Both the position numbers and the translations under genes were made by a program. 64,000 nucleotides of DNA from Candidatus Saccharimonadota bacterium (GTDB taxonomy: Bacteria; Patescibacteriota; Saccharimonadia; Saccharimonadales; Saccharimonadaceae), in assembly GCA_905372835.1 (NCBI GenBank), contig CAJPQK010000001.1, forward strand, positions 124,001 to 188,000, given 5' to 3'. Of this stretch, positions 9,411 to 18,005 are shown one piece after another; position 1 is the first letter of the stretch, and each line of letters starts with the position of its first letter. The notes below the pieces were generated by a model that saw nothing but the letters and a program-made list of their open reading frames with translations, was not told the origin of the DNA and did no database searches.

Positions 9411-10670
9411 ATGCAAAATATCAAAAAAGATTATCTCTGGAACTCGCTGGGTTCGTTGTTACAGAGTGCAATCTCACCGGTATTGCTAATTATTATCACT
9501 CGACTAAACGGTATTGATGATTCTGGATTGTTTTCGTTTGCACTGTCGCTTTCGGTGGTCTTTTGGGCAGTATCCTTGTGGGGTGGTCGGACATATCAAG
9601 TATCTGATGTTAAGCGGGAATTCTCAAGTGGTGGTTATGTTGCTGTACGCTTTGTCGCATCGCTCATTGTGGCAATTTCCGCAATAGCATTTTGTGTACT
9701 GAACGGATATAGCACCACAAAAACAGGCTTAATTATGATTTTGGTAACCTTTAAAATTCTAGAATCAATTGCCGACTCGTTGTACGGTATCTTGCAGATC
9801 CATCACAAGTTATATATCGCTGGTATATCACTAGCCATGAAAGCGATTCTTGGTTTTGGGGCATTCATGGCGGTTGATATTCTAACCGAGAATGTCATAT
9901 ACGGAGCGCTGGCAATACTACTCGTCAATATACTCATCATCCTCTTGTACGACGTGTTATGGGTGCGATGTGTTGAGATTATTAACGTAAATAAAAAACT
10001 ATGCAAAAAATATATCACCCAGGCTGTTACCATCATGAAACACACGTCAGCGGTATTTGTCGTAATGTTTTTGACGATGTTTTCACTCAATATTCCGCGG
10101 TATTTTTTGGATAAAGCCCATCCTGACCAAATTGGTTATTTCGGCATTATGGCGATGCCAATTACGCTCCTTGGACTCTTTATCTCGTTTATCATTCAGC
10201 CGAATGTCGTCAATTTATCTGAACTATTAGCAAAAGGAAAATTGAAGGAGTTTGCGCGAATTGTTGGTAAGATTAATCAAATAACCTTTGGAATAGGTGT
10301 ACTTTCAGTTATCCTGAGTTATTTGATTGGTGTTTTGATACTTAACGTTATTTTTGGCATCAATATCAATAATTTCCGCCTTGATTTGATGATTATGGTT
10401 ATTGGTGCGGTGGCGAACGCTTTTGTGTCGATTTATGTTAATCTGCTAATCATTATGCGTCGATTTAAGGGACAATTTTACACACTACTACTCACAGATA
10501 TTTTGGCGGTAGCGGTGTCTATGTGTCTAATTGAGCGGTTGGCAATGTTAGGTAGTGTGCTGGTTTTTATGATGATCAGCTTTTTGCAAGTAGCGCTTCT
10601 GTTGGTCATCTACAAGCGGTCGCTAAAAGATGCTATAATAATTGACAAAGTAAAGGGGAGTTATGAGTAA
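9411..10670 (+). CDS. Polysaccharide flippase (Wzx/MOP family)
   Basis: Membrane protein of 419 residues with about 12 predicted helices, fitting the oligosaccharide flippases of the MOP superfamily. The N-terminus (KKDYLWNSLGSLLQSAISPVL) has the typical Wzx opening, and small-residue-rich helices run to the end. It would flip undecaprenyl-linked sugar units to the outer face of the membrane. It overlaps the next gene by eight bases. A flippase in a locus that already has an ABC exporter suggests two glycans, or two routes. Confidence 0.85.
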   Translation: MQNIKKDYLWNSLGSLLQSAISPVLLIIITRLNGIDDSGLFSFALSLSVVFWAVSLWGGRTYQVSDVKREFSSGGYVAVRFVASLIVAISAIAFCVLNGYSTTKTGLIMILVTFKILESIADSLYGILQIHHKLYIAGISLAMKAILGFGAFMAVDILTENVIYGALAILLVNILIILLYDVLWVRCVEIINVNKKLCKKYITQAVTIMKHTSAVFVVMFLTMFSLNIPRYFLDKAHPDQIGYFGIMAMPITLLGLFISFIIQPNVVNLSELLAKGKLKEFARIVGKINQITFGIGVLSVILSYLIGVLILNVIFGININNFRLDLMIMVIGAVANAFVSIYVNLLIIMRRFKGQFYTLLLTDILAVAVSMCLIERLAMLGSVLVFMMISFLQVALLLVIYKRSLKDAIIIDKVKGSYE

Positions 10671-11520
10671 GAAGTATGTAATTCTGGGGGCAAGTGGACA
10701 ACTGGGTAAGGCGCTGTGTGCTATGTTTCCAGATGCCAAGGCGTTATCACGAGAAGAACTAGATATAGCCGATAAAGCACAAATAAACGCATTTGATTGG
10801 TCAAAATACGACGTTATCATAAATGCAGCAGCCTTGGTTAACGCTGATGGTTCTGAGACAGCAGAACTGCGTGCCAAGACGTGGCTGGCCAATGCTTATG
10901 GTCCACGTAATCTCGCCAAAATTGCCATTGAGAAAAATAAGACCCTTGTCCATTATTCATCAGACTATGTCTGGGACGGTCGAGAGAAAAACCATCAAGA
11001 CGATGAAGTGGTTGCGCCTCTTTTGGTCTATGGAGAAAGTAAGGCAGCTGGTGATTTGGTGGTTAGTTTGGTGCCAAAACACTACGTTATGCGGGTATCA
11101 TGGGTTGTTGGTGATGGTCACAATATGCCAAAAACCATGAAAAATTTGGCAGATATGCGTATTAATCCAAAAGTTGTTAATGATCAATTTGGTCGGCTAA
11201 CGTTTGCGTCAGAGATTGCTCGAGCTACCAAGTATTTCTTAGATAATAACGTTGCGTATGGGCTATATAATGTATCTAATGATGGTCCAGTTAAGTCGTG
11301 GTACGAAATTGCCGCTGATGTTTTCGAATATGCTGGACATGACCGTAACCGTGTGCAGCCGATTTCCACTGAGGAATATGCAGCCAGCAAACCAGGTTTT
11401 GCACCGCGGCCACTCAATAGCGACATGGACTTATCAAAGCTGCGCCAAACAGGTTTTACACCAAGTGATTACACTGGTCTATTAAAAGATTATATTAAAC
11501 AATTACCAGCGGATGAATAG
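10663..11520 (+). CDS. dTDP-4-dehydrorhamnose reductase-like SDR protein (second RmlD paralogue)
   Basis: NAD(P)-dependent sugar reductase of the extended SDR family, 285 residues. The Rossmann motif GASGQLG is at residues 9-15, and the active-site YGESK (YxxxK) lies near residue 123. It is clearly related to the rmlD on the minus strand at 16.0-16.9 kb, sharing QLGKAL, NAAALVNADGSET, HYSSDYVWDG and the ending APRPLNSDMDLSKL. It may be a second RmlD or may have moved to another dTDP-4-keto sugar. A strong RBS (aaaggggag) and a TATAAT at 10634-10639 inside the end of the flippase gene precede it. Confidence 0.85.
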   Translation: MSKKYVILGASGQLGKALCAMFPDAKALSREELDIADKAQINAFDWSKYDVIINAAALVNADGSETAELRAKTWLANAYGPRNLAKIAIEKNKTLVHYSSDYVWDGREKNHQDDEVVAPLLVYGESKAAGDLVVSLVPKHYVMRVSWVVGDGHNMPKTMKNLADMRINPKVVNDQFGRLTFASEIARATKYFLDNNVAYGLYNVSNDGPVKSWYEIAADVFEYAGHDRNRVQPISTEEYAASKPGFAPRPLNSDMDLSKLRQTGFTPSDYTGLLKDYIKQLPADE

Positions 11521-11532
11521 GATGTTGCGACT

Positions 11533-12516
11533 GTGAATAAAGGAATTTTAAATGTTATATATCAGAGTGATGACAACTATGCCGTAGTTAGTGCAATATC
11601 TATTGTGTCGCTTTTGAAAAACAATAAACATTTGAAAGAAATTAATATTTTTTACCTCGGATATCAGCTCAAGAAAGATAGTATCAACAAATTCAACAAA
11701 ATGGTTGGAAACTATAAGAATGCCACAATTACGTTTGTTGACGTATCAAGTTATCCTGATGAGTTGAAAGAGATTGGTGTTAAGGCTTGGAAAGGCCTGT
11801 ATATCACATGGTATAAGATGTTAGCGTTTGCCAAGCTTGACATTAAAACAGACCGAATTTTATACATTAATCCACACACGGTGATTAGCGGTGCACTTGA
11901 TGGTCTTCTGGAGCTTAATTTTGAGGACAATGTGATGGCGCTGTCATACGACGCTACCATGGTAAACGCACATAAAGAGGTCATCGGTTTGAAGCCAACC
12001 GACGGTTACTTTAACTGTGGAATTATGCTTATCAATCACAAAAAATGGATGAAAGACAAGATTGACGCTAAGATGCGCGAGCATCTACGGCACAACCACT
12101 ATGAGGTGGCTGACCAAGACTTATGTAATGTATTTTTCAAAGGCAAGATCAAGAAGGTTGGTGTGGAGTATAATTTCTCGACTGTGTTCTATAGCTATGA
12201 TATTAAAAAATACATCAAAGCTAACGGCTTCTTACCCGAAAGCTTTTATAGTTATGATGAGATCATGGAGAGTTACTACACACCAAAGATTATTCACTCA
12301 CAGTTTGGTATGAATGGTCGGCCATGGCAGCAAGGTAATGAAAACCCAGTTGGTATTTTGTGGCGTAAGTATCTACATCTGACGCCGTGGAAAAATACTA
12401 CGATGCCAGTAGCCAAGAAGGATATGAACTGGCGACTATATGACTTATTGCCACAATCAATAATTGTTAAACTGTACGCTTGGGCGGTTAATCGCAAATT
12501 TGCGAGGAAGAAATGA
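11533..12516 (+). CDS. Family 8-like glycosyltransferase with altered DxD motif
   Basis: Transferase of 327 residues from a GTG start. It matches GT8 (galactosyl/glucosyltransferase) in overall order: NVIYQSDDNYAVVSAISI at the N-terminus, WYKMLAFAKL, then YFNCGIMLINHKKW, ADQDLCNVFF and a C-terminal HSQFGMNGRPW, which replaces the usual HxxGxxKPW. The metal-binding DxD that normally sits in YLDADTLV is replaced by YINPHTVI near residues 114-121. That could mean a metal-independent, changed or lost activity. It is followed by another transferase with an ATGA overlap. Family is fairly sure; substrate is unknown. Confidence 0.75.
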   Translation: MNKGILNVIYQSDDNYAVVSAISIVSLLKNNKHLKEINIFYLGYQLKKDSINKFNKMVGNYKNATITFVDVSSYPDELKEIGVKAWKGLYITWYKMLAFAKLDIKTDRILYINPHTVISGALDGLLELNFEDNVMALSYDATMVNAHKEVIGLKPTDGYFNCGIMLINHKKWMKDKIDAKMREHLRHNHYEVADQDLCNVFFKGKIKKVGVEYNFSTVFYSYDIKKYIKANGFLPESFYSYDEIMESYYTPKIIHSQFGMNGRPWQQGNENPVGILWRKYLHLTPWKNTTMPVAKKDMNWRLYDLLPQSIIVKLYAWAVNRKFARKK

Positions 12517-13310
12517 TGAGCAGTAAATCGCAGCACACTTTTGTCGTTTTAGCCTATAAAGAATCACCATTTTTGGAAGATTGTGTTAAATCTGTGATGA
12601 ATCAGCAATATAACAGTGATGTTGTAATTGCTACATCAACACCAAATGCTTTTATTGATGCTATCGCTAAAAAATACGGCCTGAAAGTAATTGCTCGACC
12701 AGAAAAGGATAGAGGTAAGGGTGCTGCTAGTGATTTTGATTTTGCATTATCCGTTTCTGAGACGACACTAACTACCGTCGCTAACCACGATGAGATATAT
12801 GACTATAATTATTCTTCAGAGGTGGTTGCGTATTATGAAAAACACCAGGATAGTTGCATTATCTTTACTAGGGCCTATGACATCAAAGGCAATTTTGCGG
12901 TGACTAAATCTCTAAATTTAGTTATTAAAAATATGCTTTGCTGGCCGCTGGCAATTTCCAAGAAGAGTCGATTTACTAAGAGGCTGCTTCTGTCGTTTGG
13001 TGATCCAATTTGCTGTCCAGCTGTAACTTTTGTTAAAGGTCACTACAAGCTTCCGGTTTTTGAGTCTGATTTGATAGCGACGTTTGATTATTGGGCGTGG
13101 GAAAAACTGTCTAAAAATACTTACGGCTTTGGGTATATTAAAAAATCACTAATGGGTCATCGTATCCATGAAGGTTCAATCACCACCAAGGCGATTGGCG
13201 ACAATGCTCGTGCCAAGGAAGAATATATGATTTTGTCAAAGTTTTGGCCAAAACCAATAGCTAAAATCATCTCATCAGTATATCGACTCAGTGAGCGGAG
13301 TAACGGGTGA
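12513..13310 (+). CDS. Glycosyltransferase family 2-like protein
   Basis: Cytoplasmic 265-residue protein with a GT-A fold start (HTFVVLAYKESPFLEDCVKSV) and a shortened nucleotide-binding region. ANHDEIYDYNY near residues 90-100 probably supplies the metal-binding acidic residues, and the C-terminal half contains FVKGHYKLPVF and FDYWAWEKL. It starts inside the stop codon of the preceding GT8-like gene and its own stop overlaps the next gene by GTGA, so the three form one translational unit. Sugar donor and acceptor cannot be told. Confidence 0.75.
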   Translation: MMSSKSQHTFVVLAYKESPFLEDCVKSVMNQQYNSDVVIATSTPNAFIDAIAKKYGLKVIARPEKDRGKGAASDFDFALSVSETTLTTVANHDEIYDYNYSSEVVAYYEKHQDSCIIFTRAYDIKGNFAVTKSLNLVIKNMLCWPLAISKKSRFTKRLLLSFGDPICCPAVTFVKGHYKLPVFESDLIATFDYWAWEKLSKNTYGFGYIKKSLMGHRIHEGSITTKAIGDNARAKEEYMILSKFWPKPIAKIISSVYRLSERSNG

Positions 13311-14101
13311 AAATTGCTATCACTGGAGCAAGTGGATATATCGGGCGTCACATTGCTGCGCTAGCTAAAAAGAATGGCCATGAGGTGGTAGCTATTGATA
13401 GATCGAGCGATATCGATATTTTTGCTCAACACGACAATATATTTGAAGCGTTACAAAAACCTGATGTTTTACTGCATTTAGCTTGGCGAGATGGCTTTCG
13501 ACACAATTCACCAGAACATATGAAAAATCTCTCTCATCACTACGATTTTTTGCGGTCATATATCAACAGTGGCGGCAAGAATGTGGCGGTGATGGGTAGC
13601 ATGCATGAGGTTGGGTACTGGGAAGGCGCAATCGATGAGCAGACACCGTGCGATCCGCTGTCTCAATACGGTGTTGCCAAAAATGCCTTGCGGCAAAGTA
13701 TGATGCTGCTCACAAAAGATAGCGACATTAGCTTATATTGGCTGCGTGGTTTTTATATCTATGGCGATGATATGGGCGGCCACTCGATATTTTCCAAAAT
13801 CGCACAAGCTGCTGCTGACGGTAAAACCGAATTTCCTTTCACGACAGGCAAAAATAAATATGATTTTTTGCATATTGATGAATTTTCGGATCAAGTGTTA
13901 GCGACTATCACTCAAGATAAGGTAACGGGAATAATCAATATTTGTTCTGGTAAACCAGTTAGTCTAGCTGAGCGGGTTGAACAATACATACAAGACAATC
14001 ACTATCATATCAAATTGCAGTATGGAGCGTTTCCGGACAGGCCGTATGATTCGCCGGCAGTTTGGGGTGATGACTCAAAAATAAGAATGATTACAGGCTA
14101 G
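13307..14101 (+). CDS. NAD-dependent epimerase/dehydratase (extended SDR)
   Basis: Nucleotide-sugar dehydrogenase-like protein of 264 residues, read from GTG in a four-base overlap. The NAD-binding motif GASGYIGR is at residues 6-13. The active-site YGVAK (YxxxK) lies near residue 123. Its short length and the C-terminal part (PYDSPAVWGDDSKIR) resemble sugar 4-epimerases and 4-ketoreductases in O-antigen clusters. It ends the plus-strand block and converges on a minus-strand DUF2304 gene nine bases away. The substrate is presumably a nucleotide-linked hexose. Confidence 0.82.
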   Translation: MKIAITGASGYIGRHIAALAKKNGHEVVAIDRSSDIDIFAQHDNIFEALQKPDVLLHLAWRDGFRHNSPEHMKNLSHHYDFLRSYINSGGKNVAVMGSMHEVGYWEGAIDEQTPCDPLSQYGVAKNALRQSMMLLTKDSDISLYWLRGFYIYGDDMGGHSIFSKIAQAAADGKTEFPFTTGKNKYDFLHIDEFSDQVLATITQDKVTGIINICSGKPVSLAERVEQYIQDNHYHIKLQYGAFPDRPYDSPAVWGDDSKIRMITG

Positions 14102-14110
14102 ATAATACAC

Positions 14111-14461
14111 CTATTTTTTAGACAATCTGATCGATAATTCTTGATGTAAATCGCGCAGTCTACGCTCATTTTGGTCGATACGTTGGCGCTGTGTATTAGC
14201 GATGTAGAACAGTAGGATGATGGTGGTGGTTTGTAGAATATCAAACAGGCTGAGTTCTGATGAATCCAGTGGTGGATGGCCAATTGAAATATTATACATT
14301 GGGAACGACCCCACTAGGATAATCATGATAACCAACCAAATGATTAATTGATGGCGAAAGCGCGCCAGGCTGACTTTGCGCAGCTTGTATTGAGTAATGA
14401 TGTTGATCAGTGCCGCCAGGATAATCGGCACGTTGAGTAGGACAAGGATAAGATATCTCAT
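14111..14461 (-). CDS. DUF2304 small membrane protein
   Basis: Membrane protein of 116 residues with three hydrophobic helices (about residues 3-21, 42-62 and 73-91) and a basic, coiled-coil-like C-terminal tail (RQRIDQNERRLRDLHQEL). It fits DUF2304, a family nearly always next to a polyprenyl-phosphate glycosyltransferase, as here: its start overlaps the stop of the upstream GT2 gene by four bases. It probably helps that transferase at the membrane. No catalytic residues are seen. Confidence 0.82.
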   Translation of the reverse strand: MRYLILVLLNVPIILAALINIITQYKLRKVSLARFRHQLIIWLVIMIILVGSFPMYNISIGHPPLDSSELSLFDILQTTTIILLFYIANTQRQRIDQNERRLRDLHQELSIRLSKK

Positions 14462-15162
14462 TCAAATAGCTCCATTAAGCGTTGCTTGAATAGTCGTTTG
14501 ACGATATTGATGGCGTTCCAGTTGTTTTGACCTTTGGCGCGAGAATAATCAGTGTAAATTGCTTTGATTGGGTATTCGGAAATGACCATACCCGCTTGTT
14601 TGGCGCGCCAAATCATCTCTGAACAAAACTCATAACCAGTTGATTTCCAGTCGAGGTTATCAATTGCCTTTCGTGAGTAAACCCGTAGACCAGACTGTGA
14701 GTCGGTAACATTGATACCGAACAGGGTGTAAGTGATGAAACTTAGCCCCTTGTTCCCTAAGATCTTAGTCCGGGACATACCCTCGCTGTTAATGAGTCGA
14801 CTGCCGATGAGTAAATCGGTGTCAGAGCTGTCACTTTGCCGAATGCCCGCCAAAACATCTTCTGGATCATGCTGGCCATCAGCATCCATGGTAGCCGCGA
14901 TATCATAACCGTTTTGTCGTGCGTAGGTAAGGCCGGTTAGCGTAGCACCGCCAGCTCCAGAGTTTAAGATGTGATCAATGACAATTGCACCACCTTTTTG
15001 CGCCTGTTTAAGTGTATCGTCTTTGGATCCGTCATTAACGAGTACAATGTCAATGGTATAGGATGCATTAGCCTTTGAAAAAACTTTCTTGGATTTCTTA
15101 ATCACATCCTTAATGACGGCGCCTTCATTGTAGGCAGGTATGATAACACAAACTCGTTTCAT
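14458..15162 (-). CDS. Polyprenyl-phosphate glycosyltransferase (DPM1/GT2 family)
   Basis: GT2 enzyme of 234 residues. The N-terminus RVCVIIPAYNEGAVIKDVI, the segment VLVNDGSKDDT, the metal-binding DADGQHDPED (near residues 97-106) and IGSRL are those of dolichol/undecaprenyl-phosphate mannose or glucose synthases. Such enzymes put one hexose on a lipid phosphate for use by GT-C enzymes outside the membrane, for example the DUF2142 or GT39 proteins in this window. No membrane helix is present, so the DUF2304 partner may anchor it. A -10 box lies nine bases before the ATG. Confidence 0.88.
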   Translation of the reverse strand: MKRVCVIIPAYNEGAVIKDVIKKSKKVFSKANASYTIDIVLVNDGSKDDTLKQAQKGGAIVIDHILNSGAGGATLTGLTYARQNGYDIAATMDADGQHDPEDVLAGIRQSDSSDTDLLIGSRLINSEGMSRTKILGNKGLSFITYTLFGINVTDSQSGLRVYSRKAIDNLDWKSTGYEFCSEMIWRAKQAGMVISEYPIKAIYTDYSRAKGQNNWNAINIVKRLFKQRLMELFE

Positions 15163-15171
15163 GTTAGTTAT

Positions 15172-15177
15172 ATTATA
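15172..15177 (-). promoter_or_regulatory. -10 box for the GT2/DUF2304 pair
   Basis: Read on the minus strand, TATAAT ends nine bases before the start codon at 15162, with no Shine-Dalgarno sequence between. It overlaps the stop codon of rmlA. Confidence 0.45.
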
Positions 15178-16030
15178 ACAACCTTGTGAAATAGTTGCTA
15201 TATCCAGATTTCTTCAGTGATTGTGCTAAAGTATTTAACTCTTCTTTGGAAATCCAACCGTTTGTAAAGGCAATTTTCTCTGGACTACCGATGATGCGGC
15301 CAGTTCGTTTTTGGATGACGCGAACGAAGTCGGAGGCGTCAGTCAGACTATCAATCGTCCCAGTATCCAGCCAAACGTCACCGTTGTCTAGGGTCTGGAC
15401 CTGTAGTTTACCGCGGCGTAGATATTCAGCATTAATGGAGGTGATTTCTAGCTCGCCGCGGTCGGATGGTTTGACATTCTTGGCAATTTCAACCACGTCA
15501 TTGTCGTAGAAATACAGACCAACAACGGCAAAGTTTGACTTTGGCTCAGCTGGTTTTTCTTCGATGGAGATAGCTTGATTTTGCTTATCAAACTCGACAA
15601 CACCGTACCGTTCTGGGTCAGAAACTTTGTAGGCAAAAACAGTACCGCCGTCAGGATTAGTACACTCCTGTAGAGACTCATCCAGCCGCTCACCATGGAA
15701 GATATTGTCTCCCAGAACTAACGCCACCTTGTCGTCGCCGATGAATTCTTCACCGATGATGAAAGCTTGCGCCAAGCCATCTGGTTTAGGCTGAACGGCA
15801 TATTTGAGGGTGATGCCCCACTGTGAACCGTCGCCAAGAAGCCGTTGAAAGCCAGCTTGGTCGTCTGGTGTGGTGATTATCAAGATATCACGAATCCCTG
15901 CCTGCATGAGTGTGGTAAGCGGATAATAAATCATCGGCTTATCATAAATTGGCATTAACTGTTTACTAATCGCCTGAGTGATTGGCCAAAGGCGCGTGCC
16001 TGATCCACCCGCTAAAATTATTCCTTTCAT
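15173..16030 (-). CDS. rmlA: Glucose-1-phosphate thymidylyltransferase
   Basis: First enzyme of the dTDP-L-rhamnose pathway; it makes dTDP-glucose from glucose-1-phosphate and dTTP. The 285-residue protein opens MKGIILAGGSGTRLWPITQA, the nucleotidyltransferase signature, followed by KQLMPIYDKPMIYYPL and the later VLGDNIFHGERL and GDVWLDTGTID motifs. The start is taken at 16030, which has the RBS aaaaggagttttt and overlaps the rmlD stop by four bases. An in-frame start 16 codons upstream has no such support. It is the last gene of the rmlB-nudix-rmlC-rmlD-rmlA run. Confidence 0.96.
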   Translation of the reverse strand: MKGIILAGGSGTRLWPITQAISKQLMPIYDKPMIYYPLTTLMQAGIRDILIITTPDDQAGFQRLLGDGSQWGITLKYAVQPKPDGLAQAFIIGEEFIGDDKVALVLGDNIFHGERLDESLQECTNPDGGTVFAYKVSDPERYGVVEFDKQNQAISIEEKPAEPKSNFAVVGLYFYDNDVVEIAKNVKPSDRGELEITSINAEYLRRGKLQVQTLDNGDVWLDTGTIDSLTDASDFVRVIQKRTGRIIGSPEKIAFTNGWISKEELNTLAQSLKKSGYSNYFTRLL

Positions 16031-16887
16031 AAAAACTCCTTTTGATTCAGTATATAATCTTTCAGGTCGTGCGTCCAATCACGGCTAGTAAATCCAGTTG
16101 AATGTAACTTGTCAAGGCTCATGTTGCTGCCTAATGGACGTGGTGCAATTCCATCTTTGCCGGCAAAATATTCAGCCGTTGTCGTATTGGTAACGGTTAG
16201 GTCATTGCGCCCAGCTAGCGCAAAAATTTGCCTGGTAATATCTGCCCAGCTTTCCAACGGGCCATCATTTGTGGCATTGTATGTGCCGAATGGTGCTTGA
16301 GTTGACAGCAGGTGGTCAATAATTCTCACCAATTCACGAGTAAAGGTTAATCGGCCAATTTGGTCGTGAACAACAGTTGGTGAAATATTTTTCTCCGCCA
16401 ATCCCAGCATGGTGCGGACGAAATTTTTACCTTCACCAATCACCCAAGTAGTGCGCAGTAGATAAAACTTATCCAACTGCTCAACGAGTAGATCTCCAGC
16501 CGCCTTTGATGCACCATAAACACTCAGCGGGCTGAAGTCCTCATTTTCAGAATGAGGTTCTTTCGTCCCGTCAAATACGTAATCACTAGAGATATGTACT
16601 AAAGTCATATTGTGAGAGCGACAAACTCGGGTTAGGTTTGCAACAGCTGAGGCGTTAACCTTCCAGGCTGCTACGCGACCCTCTGGTGTTTCTGCTCCGT
16701 CAACATTGGTAAAGGCTGCTGCATTTAACACGATTGATATTCCTGACCAGTCGAATGACTCAACTGATCGGCGGTCAGTGATGTCCATTTCGTCTATGTC
16801 GGCGAACTGAGCTTCTGGATATTGCCGACGAAGTGCTCGTCCTAGCTGGCCGTTCGCTCCGACGATAAAGATATTACTTGAATCCAT
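16027..16887 (-). CDS. rmlD: dTDP-4-dehydrorhamnose reductase
   Basis: Last step of dTDP-L-rhamnose synthesis: NAD(P)H reduction of dTDP-4-keto-L-rhamnose. The 286-residue SDR protein has VGANGQLGRALRRQYP at the N-terminus (Rossmann GxxGxxG), NAAAFTNVDGAE, the SSDYVFDGT strand and the catalytic YGASK near residue 125. The C-terminus holds APRPLGSNMSLDKL, typical of RmlD. The RBS ggaggtg lies five bases before ATG. It stands one base after rmlC and overlaps rmlA. A diverged paralogue lies at 10663-11520 on the other strand. Confidence 0.95.
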   Translation of the reverse strand: MDSSNIFIVGANGQLGRALRRQYPEAQFADIDEMDITDRRSVESFDWSGISIVLNAAAFTNVDGAETPEGRVAAWKVNASAVANLTRVCRSHNMTLVHISSDYVFDGTKEPHSENEDFSPLSVYGASKAAGDLLVEQLDKFYLLRTTWVIGEGKNFVRTMLGLAEKNISPTVVHDQIGRLTFTRELVRIIDHLLSTQAPFGTYNATNDGPLESWADITRQIFALAGRNDLTVTNTTTAEYFAGKDGIAPRPLGSNMSLDKLHSTGFTSRDWTHDLKDYILNQKEFL

Positions 16888-16888
16888 A

Positions 16889-17458
16889 TTACACCTCCAT
16901 TGGGATTACGTTTGCAAGTGGCGGGTGAGCGGCATCCTTTTCAGAAATGATGGCTTGGTCCTGGCTGATGGGCCAGTCGATACCAAGTGCTGGATCAAAC
17001 AGATTGACAAAGGTGTATTTGGCGTCTGGCGACCAGTGCGCATCAACTAGGTAAGTATAGGCGATGTTATCATCAAGCGTTTGGTAGCCGTTGGCAACGC
17101 CTTTGGGTACGAAAATTGCCGTGCCAGGATTGATTTCATGTGTGAAAACCGTACCGAAGCTGTCGCCTTTACGTAGATCACACCACGCACCAAATACGCG
17201 GCCATTGGCGGTGGAGATGAACTTGTTCCACGGCTCGGCGTGTAAGCCCCGAGTGGCGCCAGCTTTATCATTAAAGCTGATGTTGTTCTGCACGATGTTA
17301 AATGACGGTAGTCCCAGTGCTTCCATTTTTTCTTTCTGGTAATTTTCTTTGAACCAGCCGCGGTTATCGCCATGGACTGGTAGTTTGACGATGAATAGCC
17401 CGGGGATGGGTGATTCGGTGACGGTTAGTTCGTTGTAGTCGTTTGGATCGAAGCTCAT
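16889..17458 (-). CDS. rmlC: dTDP-4-dehydrorhamnose 3,5-epimerase
   Basis: Cupin-fold epimerase that converts dTDP-4-keto-6-deoxyglucose to the L-rhamno form, 189 residues from the ATG at 17458 (RBS aaagga, overlapping the Nudix stop codon by four bases; a longer reading further upstream lacks an RBS). DNRGWFKENYQ, NISFNDKAGATRGLHAEPWNK with the catalytic His in RGLH, and FVPKGVANGYQTL are seen. The RGLHAEPW form differs from the RGLHxQ of common RmlC proteins, so it belongs to a side branch, but the gene context leaves little doubt. Confidence 0.93.
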   Translation of the reverse strand: MSFDPNDYNELTVTESPIPGLFIVKLPVHGDNRGWFKENYQKEKMEALGLPSFNIVQNNISFNDKAGATRGLHAEPWNKFISTANGRVFGAWCDLRKGDSFGTVFTHEINPGTAIFVPKGVANGYQTLDDNIAYTYLVDAHWSPDAKYTFVNLFDPALGIDWPISQDQAIISEKDAAHPPLANVIPMEV

Positions 17459-18003
17459 GGATTGTCCTTTCGCCATAGTTGATAATAGTGTAGTCCTGCC
17501 AGGGTTTGGCAATCATTAATTTCGCCTTCTCGAATCAAATCATCAATCTCATCAAGCGTGAAAAACCGCATATCGCTAAACACTTCATCGCTTTGCTCAC
17601 GTTGGCCAGTGAAGCTTAGTTTTCGGGCTAGGCAGACCGCCATTTTTTCGGTCAATAAACCGTTACAAACGTATGCTTCACCTAGTTTTTGCCAAGAATG
17701 AGCGATGATGCCGGTTTCCTCCTCGAGTTCGCGTTTTGAAGCCTCTAGTAGATCTTCATTGTCACCTCCGCCACCGGGCAGCTCCCAGCCAAAGCTTTGT
17801 GAGGGATAGCGAAAACCGCGCACTAAATACAAGCGCTCTTGGTCGTCTACTACTACAATCATGCACGAATCTCGCGACTCCATGTAGCCATAGATTCCGG
17901 TATTTCCGTCTTGACTAATAGTCTGATCTTCGTGGATGGTAATCCAAGGATTTTGGTAGACGATTTTACTGCTGACTTTAGTTTTTGACGGCACATCTGT
18001 CAT
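17455..18003 (-). CDS. Nudix hydrolase (ADP-sugar pyrophosphatase-like)
   Basis: 182-residue Nudix protein. The Nudix box reads GGGGDNEDLLEASKRELEEE, then TGI, near residues 77-99, with the REL-x-EE core intact. The flanking parts (ENPWITIHEDQ-like start, YLVRGFRYPSQSFGWELP) are like ADP-ribose or ADP-sugar pyrophosphatases. It sits between rmlB and rmlC, two bases after rmlB. This suggests housekeeping of nucleotide sugars or dNTP-sugar levels in the rhamnose pathway, though the substrate cannot be told from sequence. Confidence 0.88.
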   Translation of the reverse strand: MTDVPSKTKVSSKIVYQNPWITIHEDQTISQDGNTGIYGYMESRDSCMIVVVDDQERLYLVRGFRYPSQSFGWELPGGGGDNEDLLEASKRELEEETGIIAHSWQKLGEAYVCNGLLTEKMAVCLARKLSFTGQREQSDEVFSDMRFFTLDEIDDLIREGEINDCQTLAGLHYYQLWRKDNP

Positions 18004-18005
18004 GA

